Shown in pieces: positions 12,996-25,500 of a DNA stretch of 64,000 nucleotides. The position numbers and the translations under genes are program-made. Within the stretch, counting starts at the first letter, position 1. Every line of letters begins with the position of its first letter. Source of the DNA: Paraspadella gotoi (taxonomy: Eukaryota; Chaetognatha). The stretch covers positions 8,423,788 to 8,487,787 of the forward strand of contig CM119271.1 in NCBI GenBank assembly GCA_051294375.1, given 5' to 3'. Under the pieces are notes generated by a model. That model was not told the origin of the DNA, did no database searches, and was given only the letters and a program-made list of their open reading frames with translations.

Positions 12996-14846
12996 ATGTC
13001 TTTCAATGTGATAAACCAGAAGATTGCCTTATTGGCAGAAACCGCTGGTGCGACAGAGCCCATCGCCCGGCTGTTTATTTCCTTACTGGTACAGTAAAAG
13101 ATATTGGTTACGACCGTTGTATTTGTGTACGTTGTCAACCTCCCTCTTTCCCCATACCGCAGGTCGCTTATCCCGTAGCTTACCTCTACCGCCTACTGGC
13201 CCCCTCGATCTCTTCCGCCCCTCGGCACGGGTTTTTCGCCCTCACGGGCCTGGCTCTTTGTGTTTTCAACTTCGGCTACGAAACGATTCACTCCTTAACC
13301 GCCGTCGTTGTCACCTACCTGTTGGCTCGACTGGGCCGCCGCTCCGCCGCCATCGTCCTCCTCGGATTCGCCTTCCACCTCGCCTATATCGTCTGGGGTT
13401 ACGTCAACGTCGCCACCGAAAACTATGACGTCAAGTGGACCACGTGTCACTGCGTCCTTATTATGCGTCACATAGGCCTTCTTTTCGATCTCTGGGACGG
13501 GGCTCGGCTCGCGAAGAAAGGCTCCTCTTCGGAAACGGCGTCCGACCCGCCGGCTCCGTTGAAAGAGTGCCCTTCCTTCGTTCAGCTACTCGCTTATTCT
13601 TACTTTATCGGTGGATTCTTGGTGGGGCCCTTGTTCCCGATGGCGAGGTACCTCAACTTCGTCGACGATTTTCCCGCCGCCAACGCCGAGACCCCGGGGC
13701 GAAGTCATGCCGCCGGGAACGGTCGACGGAACTCTCCCTCGGCCGAGAACAATGCTTTCCGCCTGCTCCTCACCGGCCTGTTTTACATCGGTGTCTATCA
13801 GGCGGGTAACGCCCTCGTACCTCAGGGATACTTGACAACGACTGAGTTCCTTCACGAATCTTCCTTCGCCTACAAGATGACCTACATCCTTATTTGGGGA
13901 AAGGTCGTGCTATACAAATACGTCGGCGTCTGGCTGATCGCCGAAGGCTCCTGCGTTTTGACCGGTGAGCGAACGGGAGGATAGAGTTTTGAGTTTGAAA
14001 TTCAACAAGTTTTCTCTCTCAAGGCCTCACCTATAACGGTACTGACGAAAACGGAAACGTGTTGTGGGACGCTTGCTCCAATGTCAAGATTCTTCATTAC
14101 GAGAGCGTGAGTACCTTAAAAGGCGTCATCGAGTCCTTCAACGTCAACACGAACAAATGGGTGCACAACTATGTTTACAAAAGGCTCAAATTCCTTCGGT
14201 CCAAAGTAAGAAAGTATTTTAAATATATTTCTCTCTTCGAATTTCGATATGAGTAGCTTGATAATTTTTTTTGTCGCCCAGCCTATTTCATCCCTCGCGA
14301 CTTTGTCATTCCTATCCATTTGGCACGGGATCTTTACGGGCTATTTCGTCTGTTTTGGTCTCGAGTATGTCATGGTCAAATTTGAAAATGATCTCGCCGG
14401 CTTGAAACCAAAACTTCCTTCCAAGGTAGGTTGAAAAAAGACCAAAAAGTTGTCCTAAAAAAAGAATATTCTTTATATAATTATTATTATTATTATTAAT
14501 ATTATATAATTATATTTCGCTACCTTATCAATAATTTTTATCACTAAAATCTGTTATATTTCGAATGAAAAAAGGTTAAGGCAAAAAAGGACCTCTTAAC
14601 TTACAGGTGCTGTCCACTTGGTCCGGACTTCCTTCACTGTTGCGCTTCCTTATCGGCAAGTGGTTCGCCCTCCAGTGGCTTGGTTACGCCCTGGTCTCTT
14701 TCTGCCTTCTGACTTTCCCCCAGTGGTTCGCAGTCTACAGGTCCCTCGGCTTCGTTGGCCATGTGGCCTTCCTCGCTTGGCTACCGCTCTTCCCCGTGAT
14801 CAACTCGCTCTTCAAATCCCCAAAGGCGGAAGCCAAGAGTCAGTGA
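12996..14846 (+). CDS. LPCAT3: Lysophospholipid acyltransferase 5 (MBOAT family, LPCAT3/nessy type)
   Basis: Exons 12996-13088, 13163-13964, 14024-14205, 14282-14425 and 14607-14846 join in phase to give 486 residues, the usual size for LPCAT3. The enzyme reacylates lysophosphatidylcholine and related lysophospholipids with polyunsaturated acyl-CoA in the ER membrane. The protein is multipass. MBOAT signatures are present: ENYDVKWTTCHCVL, LVGPLFPM, IWGKVVLYKYV, the conserved Asn in FNVNTNKW (about residue 338), and the catalytic His in SIWHGIF (about residue 374). The C-terminus (KSPKAEAKSQ) lacks the dilysine-type ER signal I recall in the vertebrate protein. An acceptor-like AG just before the ATG suggests a 5'-UTR intron. 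Confidence 0.92.
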
Positions 14847-15682
14847 TATCTTTTTCTCATTCTCATTGCACGTTAATCGCGCTCTGAATGAGAGGCATTA
14901 CACAAACCGATTTACAGTATACACAGCGTACAATGTACATGTCCGGAAAGTGACGAATGTGAAAATATTCTTAGGCGTTTCCTATCAAAGGGACCAAGCC
15001 TTATTCACGAAGTGTAGCATTTTATTTCTTTTCCTTGAAATAAACTTTTTAAGGAGCACTTCAAAAAGTTGATCCTCATTTCATAATTCCTGTAGATTTT
15101 ACACCGTTGCTAAGTAAATCATTATTAACCTAGAAATGAACAATTCCATGTTTGTATCGGCTATATAAATGTTTTATGGAATGTATTGGAAGGTGATTGA
15201 TTTGAACTTATTTTGTTGATAAAGCTAAACCAGATCGCTCCTGGTTATGGAATGCGAAAGGTTACTACTCAACGTAGTAGACATATCAATAAATATATAT
15301 TTAGATACGTCTTCGGTGAATACCTCAATCGAAGTGCGAAACGATCGGTGAGATCTTAAGTAAAACTTGTGATACGGTATAGCGGCTTTAGCTAGGAAAG
15401 TAGAGGTTATTGCTCACACTTTTCTCTTGTTGCTCTTAGACCTTATTTATGGTTTTATTCCACCAACGCGTTTCTTGTATGTTAAAGTGGTGAATATTCC
15501 TCGGAATAGTTGTATAAGACAAACAATTTTATAGAGTTTACACTTTGAAAAATTATGATTCTATTACTTACAGTTATTATTGTCCTCTTTCGAGAGGTTC
15601 TTATTAAGAGTTTTTCCTATACAGTTCGTTTTTCGAATTTTTGTTGATCAGGTTTATAAAAGATTAAGAAAAAACTTTTAAA
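14847..15682. other. Spacer between LPCAT3 and NIP7
   Basis: An AATAAA-type signal near 15038-15043 probably serves LPCAT3. The rest is A/T-rich and shows no coding exon. Confidence 0.5.
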
Positions 15683-16343
15683 ATGCGTCCGTTAACCGAA
15701 GAAGAAACTAAGGAAGTATTCGAAAAACTATCCAAATATATTGGAGAAAGCATAAAACTCCTAATCGATCGACCGGATGGGAGCTATTGCTTTCGACTAG
15801 CAAAAGAAAGAGTCTTTTACGTCAGAGAAGGTGAAAACATTTTGAAATTCAGTTATTACTTTAACGTATTTAATTTGATATATGTATATTTTAGATACAT
15901 ATGTATATACAAAATTGATAACAAACCTTATTTTAATTTCGTGTTCAGACGTCATGAAATTGGCGTCTTGCTTCGATCGCAAATCCCTGCTCTCCTTCGG
16001 CTCCTGCTTCGGCAAGATGACCAAGACGGGCAAGTTCCGCCTCCACGTGACGGCGTTGGACTTTTTGGCGCCTTACGCGCGGTTCAAGGTTTGGCTCAAG
16101 CCCAGCGCCGAGCAGCAGTTTCTCTATGGGCACCACGTCCTCAAGAGCGGACTGGGACGTATTACGGAGAACACTTCTCAATACCAAGGAGTCGTGGTGT
16201 ACAACATGGCTGACGTGCCGCTTGGTTTCGGGGTGGCGGCTAAATCGACTCAGCAGTGTCGGCACGCCAACCCCGTCGATATCGTCGTCTTTCATCAGGC
16301 CGACGTCGGCGAATATTTGAGAAACGAAGACTGTTTGTTGTGA
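15683..16343 (+). CDS. NIP7: 60S ribosome biogenesis factor NIP7
   Basis: Two exons, 15683-15830 and 15949-16343, join (phase 1) to give 180 residues, exactly the length I recall for human NIP7. NIP7 is a nucleolar/cytosolic factor for 27S pre-rRNA processing and 60S assembly. The N-terminus starts [16 protein letters not shown] and contains [11 protein letters not shown]. Exon 2 carries the C-terminal PUA RNA-binding domain, including [31 protein letters not shown] and [13 protein letters not shown]. Conservation is very high throughout. The stop is only 210 bp before the UBR3 start codon on the same strand. Confidence 0.96.
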
Positions 16344-16528
16344 TTGGTTTTTGTTTCATTAGTTTATTTTGATTTCGACTCGCTAACGTATTCCGTTGCC
16401 CGTATATTGTTGAAAATTTTTTTTGCAGCTGGATTATGTGACCCGGTCTTGACCCAAATATTTTTTTCCTTTCGATGGGGGGCGGTTGTTTTTGAGTTGG
16501 GAAAGAAGGTTTTTTTTTACCAAAGAAA

Positions 16529-16534
16529 AATAAA
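16529..16534 (+). terminator. Possible NIP7 polyadenylation signal
   Basis: AATAAA lies 185 bp after the NIP7 stop and only 19 bp before the UBR3 start codon. No better hexamer was noticed in the 210-bp gap, so NIP7 may be cleaved at or beyond the UBR3 start. Confidence 0.4.
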
Positions 16535-16553
16535 ACTTTGATACTTCCTCGAA

Positions 16554-19500
16554 ATGACCTCGGCGTCGTCCTCTTCCGCGCAGCTTTTGCGCAAAGGGCG
16601 CAAAGCGGCAGCCGCGGGTGTTAAAGATCTTTGCCTAAAGGCGGCCAAGGCCTCGGCCGCCGACAAATTTGACGCCAACTCCCTGGACGCGGTGCACGAA
16701 CTGCTTCGGGAAATCCTCGACCCTCAAAAACCTATCGATGAGCAGGACAACATCGACTGGTTGAAACATCTGATGGCCGGCGGCGATACTTTCGAAGATT
16801 TTGTGGAAAAGCTCAAAGTTTACGATGACGCCGTCACCTGCGGATTTGTTTGGACGTCAAACTTCGTGGCGTACCGTTGTCGAACTTGCGGTGTGTCCCC
16901 GTGCATGTCCCTATGTGCGGAGTGTTTCCACCAGGGCAACCATGAGGGACACGACTTTAATATGTTCCGCTCGCAGGCGGGCGGAGCGTGCGACTGCGGG
17001 GACATTTCAGTCATGCGCAAGGAGGGTTTTTGTACGCGGCACGGGCCCGATCACGTCAGCCGCGCCTCTCAGATTCCCTTGGAACTCGCCTGCGTGCCGG
17101 AGTTGCTCTTGCCGCAAATAATTTTTCGGCTCGTGCTGCAGTTGAGGACGTACTCCGACCGTGAACATATCGGGACCTACAAGGTTGTCATGAGGGAGGT
17201 CGACGTCTTCGTGGATTTTCTTCAAACGCTGACTACGTTAGGCGCAGGATTCAAGACGATCGTTGGAAGGTGTTTAAGCTCCCGCGCCAAGTACGCGGAG
17301 CTGGTAAATCCAACCAACTGCAAGAATCAATCCTACAAAGACTATGTCGCCAAGAGTCAGGAAAACTTCGCGGAAGTGGTAGGAACCGTCTCGGTGCCAG
17401 TTTTTCTGCGACCACTCACCTCCGAAATCCCGTCGCTGGAATCAGAGAACATAAAACACGAGTCTCTCCTTGACGAGATCATGTTTTGGATCGTCAAATA
17501 CGAGTTTCCCCAACCCCTTGTCACCTTTCTGCTCACGATGCTGCCCGACGAAAGTTACAAGACCGAATTTACCAACTCGTTCATCCGGCACTACAGTCGC
17601 ATGACTATGGCGTTGGCAGACAGCGGCCAACCCCAGGTGTGTTGAAGGAATGCTTCGATGCTTGATCCATCATACTCATGCGCTCGTGCAATTTCCCACA
17701 GGTCATCTCGAATCGAATGGTGCACATATCGGTTCAACTTTTTAGCAACAACAGCCTCGCTGCCGCAATGGTCAAGGAACAGGGTCTTTTGCACATCTTG
17801 CTCGGATCGTTGCGGCACATGATGTATTCCATTTTACGTCCGAATCAACTGAAAGATGGCCTCGGCGGCCACAACGTTCATCAGGCCGTCGATTGCTCTC
17901 AGCACGTCATGAAGGATCATTGTTATTGGCCAGTAGTTTCTGTGAGTTGGATTTTAATCGATCGATTCAACTGAGCACACATTCATTTGATGTTATCTGT
18001 TATTTTGCAGGATATCATCAATCTACTTTCCCATTGGGAAGTCACTGAATACTTGGTCAATAACGGCCCTCTTATGCTGACGTGGTTGGAAATTCTCGGA
18101 TTTTTTCAGGCAAATTAAATCGGAGCCCTCTCCCTTCTGGTTTTGTGTTTGTTTAATATTAATTAATTGATTATAATAATGACAGTTTCGTTTTCTCAAC
18201 ACAGACCATGAACGTGAACACGCGCGAGCTCGACAGTCACATCGAATTTGAACCGAACACCTACTACGCCTCCTTTTCGGCCGAACTCGAGCTGAGTGCC
18301 TCACCCATGTGGGCCATTTTGGCTCACCTTAAGAGCAAGGAACACTTGCCCCTTTTAAAAGATATACTGAAAATGGTAAAAAGTTGACTGGAAATGTTCG
18401 TAACATTTTGTTCATTTTTCTTTTTATCGTTCGCTTAGATCCTCGCGGCCCTCGGGGATTGGATGCACAGTATTAACTTAAGAGGAACCGGTAGCTTGTC
18501 GCGAGATCAGCCCTATCTCTCGAGTCCCCTATCGCAACTGCAAGTGTCCTTTCACCTTTCCCTCCATCGCTATTTCGCCGCCTTCCTCTCCCAGATCGCG
18601 AGCCTTCAGGACAAACCTCTCGAGGCCTTGTTGCCCTCCAGCGACGTTCTCGTCCTCCTCTTGAGTCACCCCCTTCAAGCTCAAGTGAGTTTAGATATTT
18701 TATTATTGTTATTATTAATCTTTATCAACCTCACGATTATTTCATTAACTCGACAGATTGCATTCTACGAAATCCTCTCTAGTCTTTGGGTCCGAAATGG
18801 TCTTCAAATTAAGGGTCAAGCCATGACGTACATTCAGTGTCATTTTTGTAATTCCACGGTGGATTTAGATCTCTTCATGATTCAAGCCATCGCTTGCAAA
18901 ATGGACCCGGACTTGTTTCTGACCGTCTTCACTCAGGTATTTCAAACGCTCGTAGAAAAGTACCGCAACGTTAGTTTTGTTAACTTTGTACATTTAAAAT
19001 TTTACATAAATCATTAAAACTCATCTCCTTTAGCGTTTTCACGTTTGGGAGTGGTTCTCTCTGTCACGAAACCATAGAAATACTTTTCTCGAACCGGATC
19101 AAGAAAGCCCGTTGTTAGAGGGCGCCCTCACTTGCTTAACTCACCTTTTCACCTTTCAACTTCTCATGGGAATGCCCGAAAGAGAACTAGTCAAGAAGGT
19201 AATAGAACAAGGGATTTTTACGTACTTTCTTCGGAATGGTACGGGACTTCCTACCAAAACCAAATTTCTTCTATTTTTGAATGTTTACAGGAAATGGTGA
19301 ACCTCATTTGCGTGAGTGATAGAACACATTCTCAGCTTCTGGATTTGATCCCCGAGAGATGCAACTCTTCTTGGAGTCAGGCATGAAAGATTCCTCTTTT
19401 CTGCTTCTCTAAAGACTCACCTCCGTTTGAAAGATAGTCTTGTTCCTTCCACTACAGACGGTAAACCTCGAAGAGATCCTCAACGAAGTTGCAGAATATA

Positions 19501-22500
19501 AGCCTCCCGACTTCAGATTCCACCCAAGCGTCGGCCTCTCGCTCACAGAATTACAACAGGGTCGTTATGTGCCCAAACCGGACACGTGGCTCAAGCTCTA
19601 CGACCCCGCTCACACGTTACTCAGGGCGGTGCACAGGAGAGACTATCAGGTGATAGATTTAATAGGCACGGGAAGGATCGTCACGAGTTTCGCGAAAAAA
19701 CTTCTCTCTTTTTCCCCTCAGGCATCCTCGGACCGGTTCACTGACTTTCTCAAACGTCAAAATGTCTTCGAAGGCGACCGCGCGGCCGAGTCCGTCTGGC
19801 CGCCATTCGTTCGTCTCAACGTCCCTTGCCCGTTTTACCGTCGAGACGAAGAAGCCGACAAGGATCGGAGCGAAGAGGAGAAGCGCAGGGACGCGACTTG
19901 TCCAATCCACCCTCGTTTCAGAAGGCTCCTCTCTCTCTTGCACAACAAAACCCTCCACGCTTTCATCTTCGTCGTTCTCTTCAAAGTCAATCAAAACTTC
20001 GCTCAAGTCACCGAGAAAGTTCTGCAGCTGACGGTCAACCTGCTGCGGATGGCGCTCGAGACCTACGACAACGTCCCGGAGCCGATTCGGCCCGCCGTTC
20101 CCGTTCTGCCCTCGGTCCCTGATCAACTTTACAGGGTTTGGTTAGTGTCTTTGAAAAAAAAATGGATTCAATTTTTAAAATAAACTATCGCGCCCTTCTA
20201 TTCTCTAAGGTTCCCCTCCGACGACATCTACGAAACTCTCGTCCACGAAATCGAGGCCGTTCGTGTAACCGAAAATCCGTCCGCGGGCGACGAGCATAGT
20301 TTGGACAAAGACGTTCCCTCTTCGGACTCGTCCGCGGGGTCCGTGGAGTTCGAAATCATGGAGCTCGAAGGTGAGGATTGAATTTGTTGGGATTGATTTG
20401 ATTCGATTGGGTGAGTTAAACTTTATCGATCTCGAATGTAATTTTACTTTTAACCTTAGAAAATCCTCGTCGTTCCTCGGAATCCATTGAGGTCGAGGAT
20501 TCGCCGCGAGAACCTTTCGTCGTTCGAATGGAAGACAACGAAGAGTTCAACGAGGCCGAGGGGTTTGTCACTTTTCCGCCTCTGCATCTCTCCGCCCTCA
20601 CGCTAGAAAGAGGTTCGGAGAAGATTGTGAGCGGTTCAACTATGGTTGGATCATGCAACGGACCACCAATATTTCTCGACTACAGAGATCATAAATCGAA
20701 ATATTTGGTTTAAATTCTCGCTAGCCCTCGGCCTTCGTCGTCGACACGCGCATCCCCGAACGACGGAGTCTCTCCCCGTCAACGATTGCCTCTTGTCACT
20801 TCTCGTCAAACTTCACAATCAATTGGCGCATAAAGACGGCGCCGCCGGGTCGTCGCCGTCTTCCAAGGCGCCAGCCGAATTGACCCGCGCCTATCGGCTG
20901 CCCGGCTCCCACGGTCGCCCGGCGGAGGAAAAGGCAAAGACGGTCAATTTTGACGATTCCAGGGTCGCCGATGGGCCAACAACCATTTCCAGGATGTTGG
21001 ATCACATTGCGGGTGAGCAGAAGGAATTTTTATTTTTATAGGCTACATATTTATATATCACTCTCCCGATCATCCATCTCCACAGCGACAAATTCCTCTT
21101 GCAAGGAGAAACTCTCTCGAATATGCGACGAGGTTTTGAGTCCTCCTTTGAAAGGCGACGCCGGGGACGACGTCGGCGCCGAAGCCGTCGCCGAAGAGAA
21201 GCCGACCCAATTGTCGCCAGAGGAGAGGAAAAAACGCGCCCAGGAGATGCAGGCCAAACTCATGGCCGATATGGCGAAAAAGCAACAAGTAACGAGTCGA
21301 GCTTTGTTTTCGAATTCATGGTTCGATTTAGTAAGCTTAGGCTCCTTTTTGCCTTAATAATTAAGAGTTATTTGCAATTAGCGGCATGGTAGACATGAAT
21401 TCTTCGTCACCTCTCCGGTATAAGCTTTATCATCTTTATACAAATTGGCCTTGATTGACAAGTAGGATTCAGTGTCAGATACCGATGCTTGGGCTGCTTC
21501 TGGTGTAAAGTCCTGACGACCACTTATTATTCGATACGGCCCGAGTTCGATTCCCGGACGATGCACCAGATGAAAAGACCCCCTCCTCGACCTAGCTTAG
21601 AGGGAGAAGTCGTCGGGACAGAAACCACTTGAACCCGGGGGGGGGGGAGCGGCGACGCCAGAAAGTTAATATAAAATGTTTCTCATGCCTTGGGAATCGT
21701 CTTGATATTTAATGGTACCTTAATAAAATAATCAAAGCATTTAATATTTTAAACATTTAATATTAACTTTCCGGCGCCGCCGCCCCCCTCTCCGGGTTTA
21801 AGTGGTTTCTGTTCCGACATCTTCTCCCTCTATGCTAGGTCGAGGAGGGGTCTTTTCACAGGAACCGTCGCTGAAGCCTCCGGGTCCCCTTAACTCCGCT
21901 CCTTTCTTCAGGCATTTTTGCAATTTATGGCCGAGACCGAAGAGGACGTCGACTCGGAGGCTGACGGTGATCCTGACGACTCCTTAGTTAACTCGTCTTG
22001 TATGACTGCTCCGGTAGACCCTAATCCACCCTACCCCGTAACCCTCTACGACTGCTGCATCTGCAACCAGTCCGAAGCATCGGGCTACGACAATCCCATC
22101 ATGATGGTCGCTCTTCGACAGGAGACGAAAATTCTCGGACGGAGGCTCCCCGCAAAGACGGGGCGCTCCGATTCGGGCGCGCCGGAAGGTGAACATTTAC
22201 TGCAGTTTTCTTCCGCTTTATTTCTTTTCCGATCACGAAAAAATAAGTTTATTCTTCAAACTAGTTTTAAATTCTTTCCGTCTCCTACAGAGTGCTGTAG
22301 ATTTCGCCCATACGACGAGCAGGCCGGTTGTCGTCTTAGAAAACTCGAAGTTTTATTTGATGAGGAAATTTCCACGCTTGCCTTGCCTTTTGGGCTGGAA
22401 GACACGGTCCACATTCAGTCTTGCGGCCATTTCCTACATGTTGATTGCCACAAATCCTACATGGATACGCAGAAGTAATTAGGGGACTTTGTTGTCTTTT

Positions 22501-25500
22501 TCATCTCGCCAGACGGGCCTAGGTCCGCCTTGCGCGAGATTTTGGCTTCTTAGTGATGTCGTCGTCACGCTTTTTTACAATTGTACAAAGTATTTTTTGT
22601 TTGAATTTCCTTCATATTATGATTAACTATAATATTTAAATTAGCATATAGTATAAAAATTTCTGATTCGTTCGCTCTGCAGATGCTGGATTTCTCTCTT
22701 TCTTTCTCATTCTCTCTCTCTTTAATAATTCATTATTATTGCATCAATAATTCATTAGTATCTCATCAATTATTTGTTATCACATCAATCATTTGTTTTT
22801 TTTTTCGGATAAATATTATTAAGTGATGGATCATTTTAAGATTTTTTTTATTAATTTTCTTTGATAGTAACGTCTGGTGAGATCACTATAATTTTAAGAT
22901 TTTTATTATTCGGTTGTCGGTTATCTCGTCCTTAAATTATTTCATTCATATTTCTTTTATTCTTTTTTTTTTTTAGAAGCGCCCAAATTAACAACCGAAT
23001 CCAAGGTCCCTCGTTGGACATCAACGATGGGGAGTTTACTTGTCCCCTCTGCCGTCAACTCGCCAACATGATTTTGCCAGTTTTACCCGAGAAAGTTTTT
23101 TATACCTTCGATGAACTAAGTACCCTCTTAGATCTGCAAGGTATGAAAACTCTCCCTTAGTTTTTGTCATCTCAATATCAAGTGTAACAAGGTTAAATCC
23201 GGTTTCCTCACCAGATAAAGGCGAGTTACCCAGTTCCATTTCGTCCTCTTTGACTTCCGCCGCCCCAAGGCCCTCTGGTTCAGCGTCAGCGCCGTCCGCA
23301 GCCTCAGCATCCGGCGTGCCGTCGACTGCCTTTTGGATGACGACGGCGGCGATAGAAACGGATGAGGAGGAGACTCCCACTTGCCTCTTGGTCGAAATCG
23401 CGACCTCGATGGAGAGCAATTTGATGGCGGTCGGTTGGAGGATCGGAGACGTCGTCGTCGAAGAAATCATCTCTGTTGTTAGACTTCTTCAGCCCTGTAA
23501 GTTGACTAGAGCGTGGACAAAAGGATTTTTAGTGTCATAAAGGCAGTACAAATTACCGCCTGTTATTTGCTGGCTTCGTTACTTCGGTTCTGTCTGTTAG
23601 ATGTCCCATCCCGCTTTTTACTAGCATTGACACTAATGGAGAAATTGAGTGATAGAGGAAAATACGAACAATGTTATTTCTAGAATCTACAATAAAAAAT
23701 ATTATTATTATTATACTGTATACAATGATAAGTATTATTTATTAAAGATTTGAATAACGTTTTTGCCCTAAAAATAAACAACATTAAACATTACGAACTC
23801 GTTCGATTCGACCCTCTTTCTTCCCCTCCCCCAGCGACTATAACGAACGACGACAGCACCGAAATGTATGTATCCTTCTTGGGCAGCGTCGCACAAGCTC
23901 AACTAGAGATCGAGCTCGTCCAGCGAGAAGGCTGCTGGTTGGGAGGTTCCCCCGTCTCTTATCTTCCTGGACAAAAAAATTGCTTTCCGCTTCTTCTTCA
24001 CTGCATCGGTTGGTCCCTCTTAGAATCTTGAGATATTCCCCAATTCTCCGCCAATCGTTGTGCTTAAAATCCAAATCGTTCATCTCGCGTCTTTTCACAG
24101 CTCAACAAATGAAGGTAAGCGCTAATATGGATCCCGACTCCGATCCCGACGATCTGATCCCGGGCATTTCCTTCTTCGAACACTGGTTGAAACTGACCGG
24201 CATCAGAGGGCCGGATGTGAAGGATTTGCACGGTGGTGAACTCGTCCGGAAGCCGCTCGTACCAGTCTTGTGCCAGGTTAGGTCGCGACTCAAATACTTC
24301 AAAATGTAAGCCCGAATAATTTCAGCAAACTCCTGATATCTGTCGTCCGATATTCCCAGGACCCGACGTTTTTGATGATCATGATAATCCTCTACCTTCT
24401 CCCCTGTCTCACGCCCGCCCAATTTTCCGCCGTTGTCCAAGCCATCTACAACTTGGCCTTTGCGCAGGGTGCCATCGCGATAGTCGTTAAACTCTCTGCC
24501 GAGGAAAGAAGGGCTTGGCAAAAGGTTCGTTTGGATTCGACCGAAAGGGAAGTCATAAGATAATAAGTCGAATAAGAAATAAGTATTTAACATGAAACTC
24601 TGCATTTTTATATCAGTTAATAAGAATATGTTTAGATTCATCGTTTTATCTTTTATTAAAGCCTACGGAACCGTCGAAGAATCCTCACACCATGAGGACG
24701 GATGAAGTGATGAACGTCGTTATCAGAGCTTTACAGAAAGCGGGCGTCTTTGATGAAGAAGACTCGGATCAAGACGATGGCTTCCTCTCATCGCACGTAT
24801 GAAAAATAACTTAAATTTCATACTATTTATCATTAAAAACTCTATCCGCCGGAAAGGGGAAGCATTTCTTAACATTTCTCCGATTTGCGAGTAGATCACC
24901 GGTGGAGTCATGAGCCCTCTCGCGGTTAAATCCGCCATCCAAGACTCCTGCGTTCACTTCGTCCGCATCGCGTCGCTCTTCAAGTTTCGCTTCTTCGGAG
25001 ACGAAATTCCCACCATCGCCGACCCCAACGACGAATTTATCTTCTTAGCCAAGTATCTCGGGTAAGAGGGGGGGACGCTTTTATATCGGGAGGGGGAAAC
25101 TTCGTTGATTATTTTACATAAAACAAACTCCCATTTTTTCACGTTTAGCCTTGGCGGGCCCCTCGCCAAATGCGAAGAAACCCCTACTCGAAAACGCAAT
25201 AGGTCTTACGAGAATTCGGGAAAAGCTTGCGATTTTCTCTTCTGGCAAATCGGGGAGGAAGTAAGTTCGATTTGAACGAAGTGAATCTTTATAATTTTAA
25301 CGAAGAACCAAGAATCGATTGGAAAATTTCGTAAGAACAACAGTTAAATAACTCAATGTGAAAATAAAAAATGTAAGGATTTTTATAAATGAAATATGTT
25401 AGGATTTAATAAACATAGGGAAAAAAAAACACGTAAAACAGACTAAAAATCACCGACTTTGCATCATCGATTGCAAGACAGACTCATTGAAATCCGACTT

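Noticed and set aside
13024-13428. A plus-strand frame overlapping LPCAT3 exons 1-2 in another phase.
   Set aside because: It spans an intron and is Arg/Pro-rich noise; the MBOAT frame explains the region.
23970-24100. A frameshift in UBR3 near 24010, where one frame ends and another continues.
   Set aside because: An intron at 24009-24100 restores phase and gives [17 protein letters not shown], matching the family.
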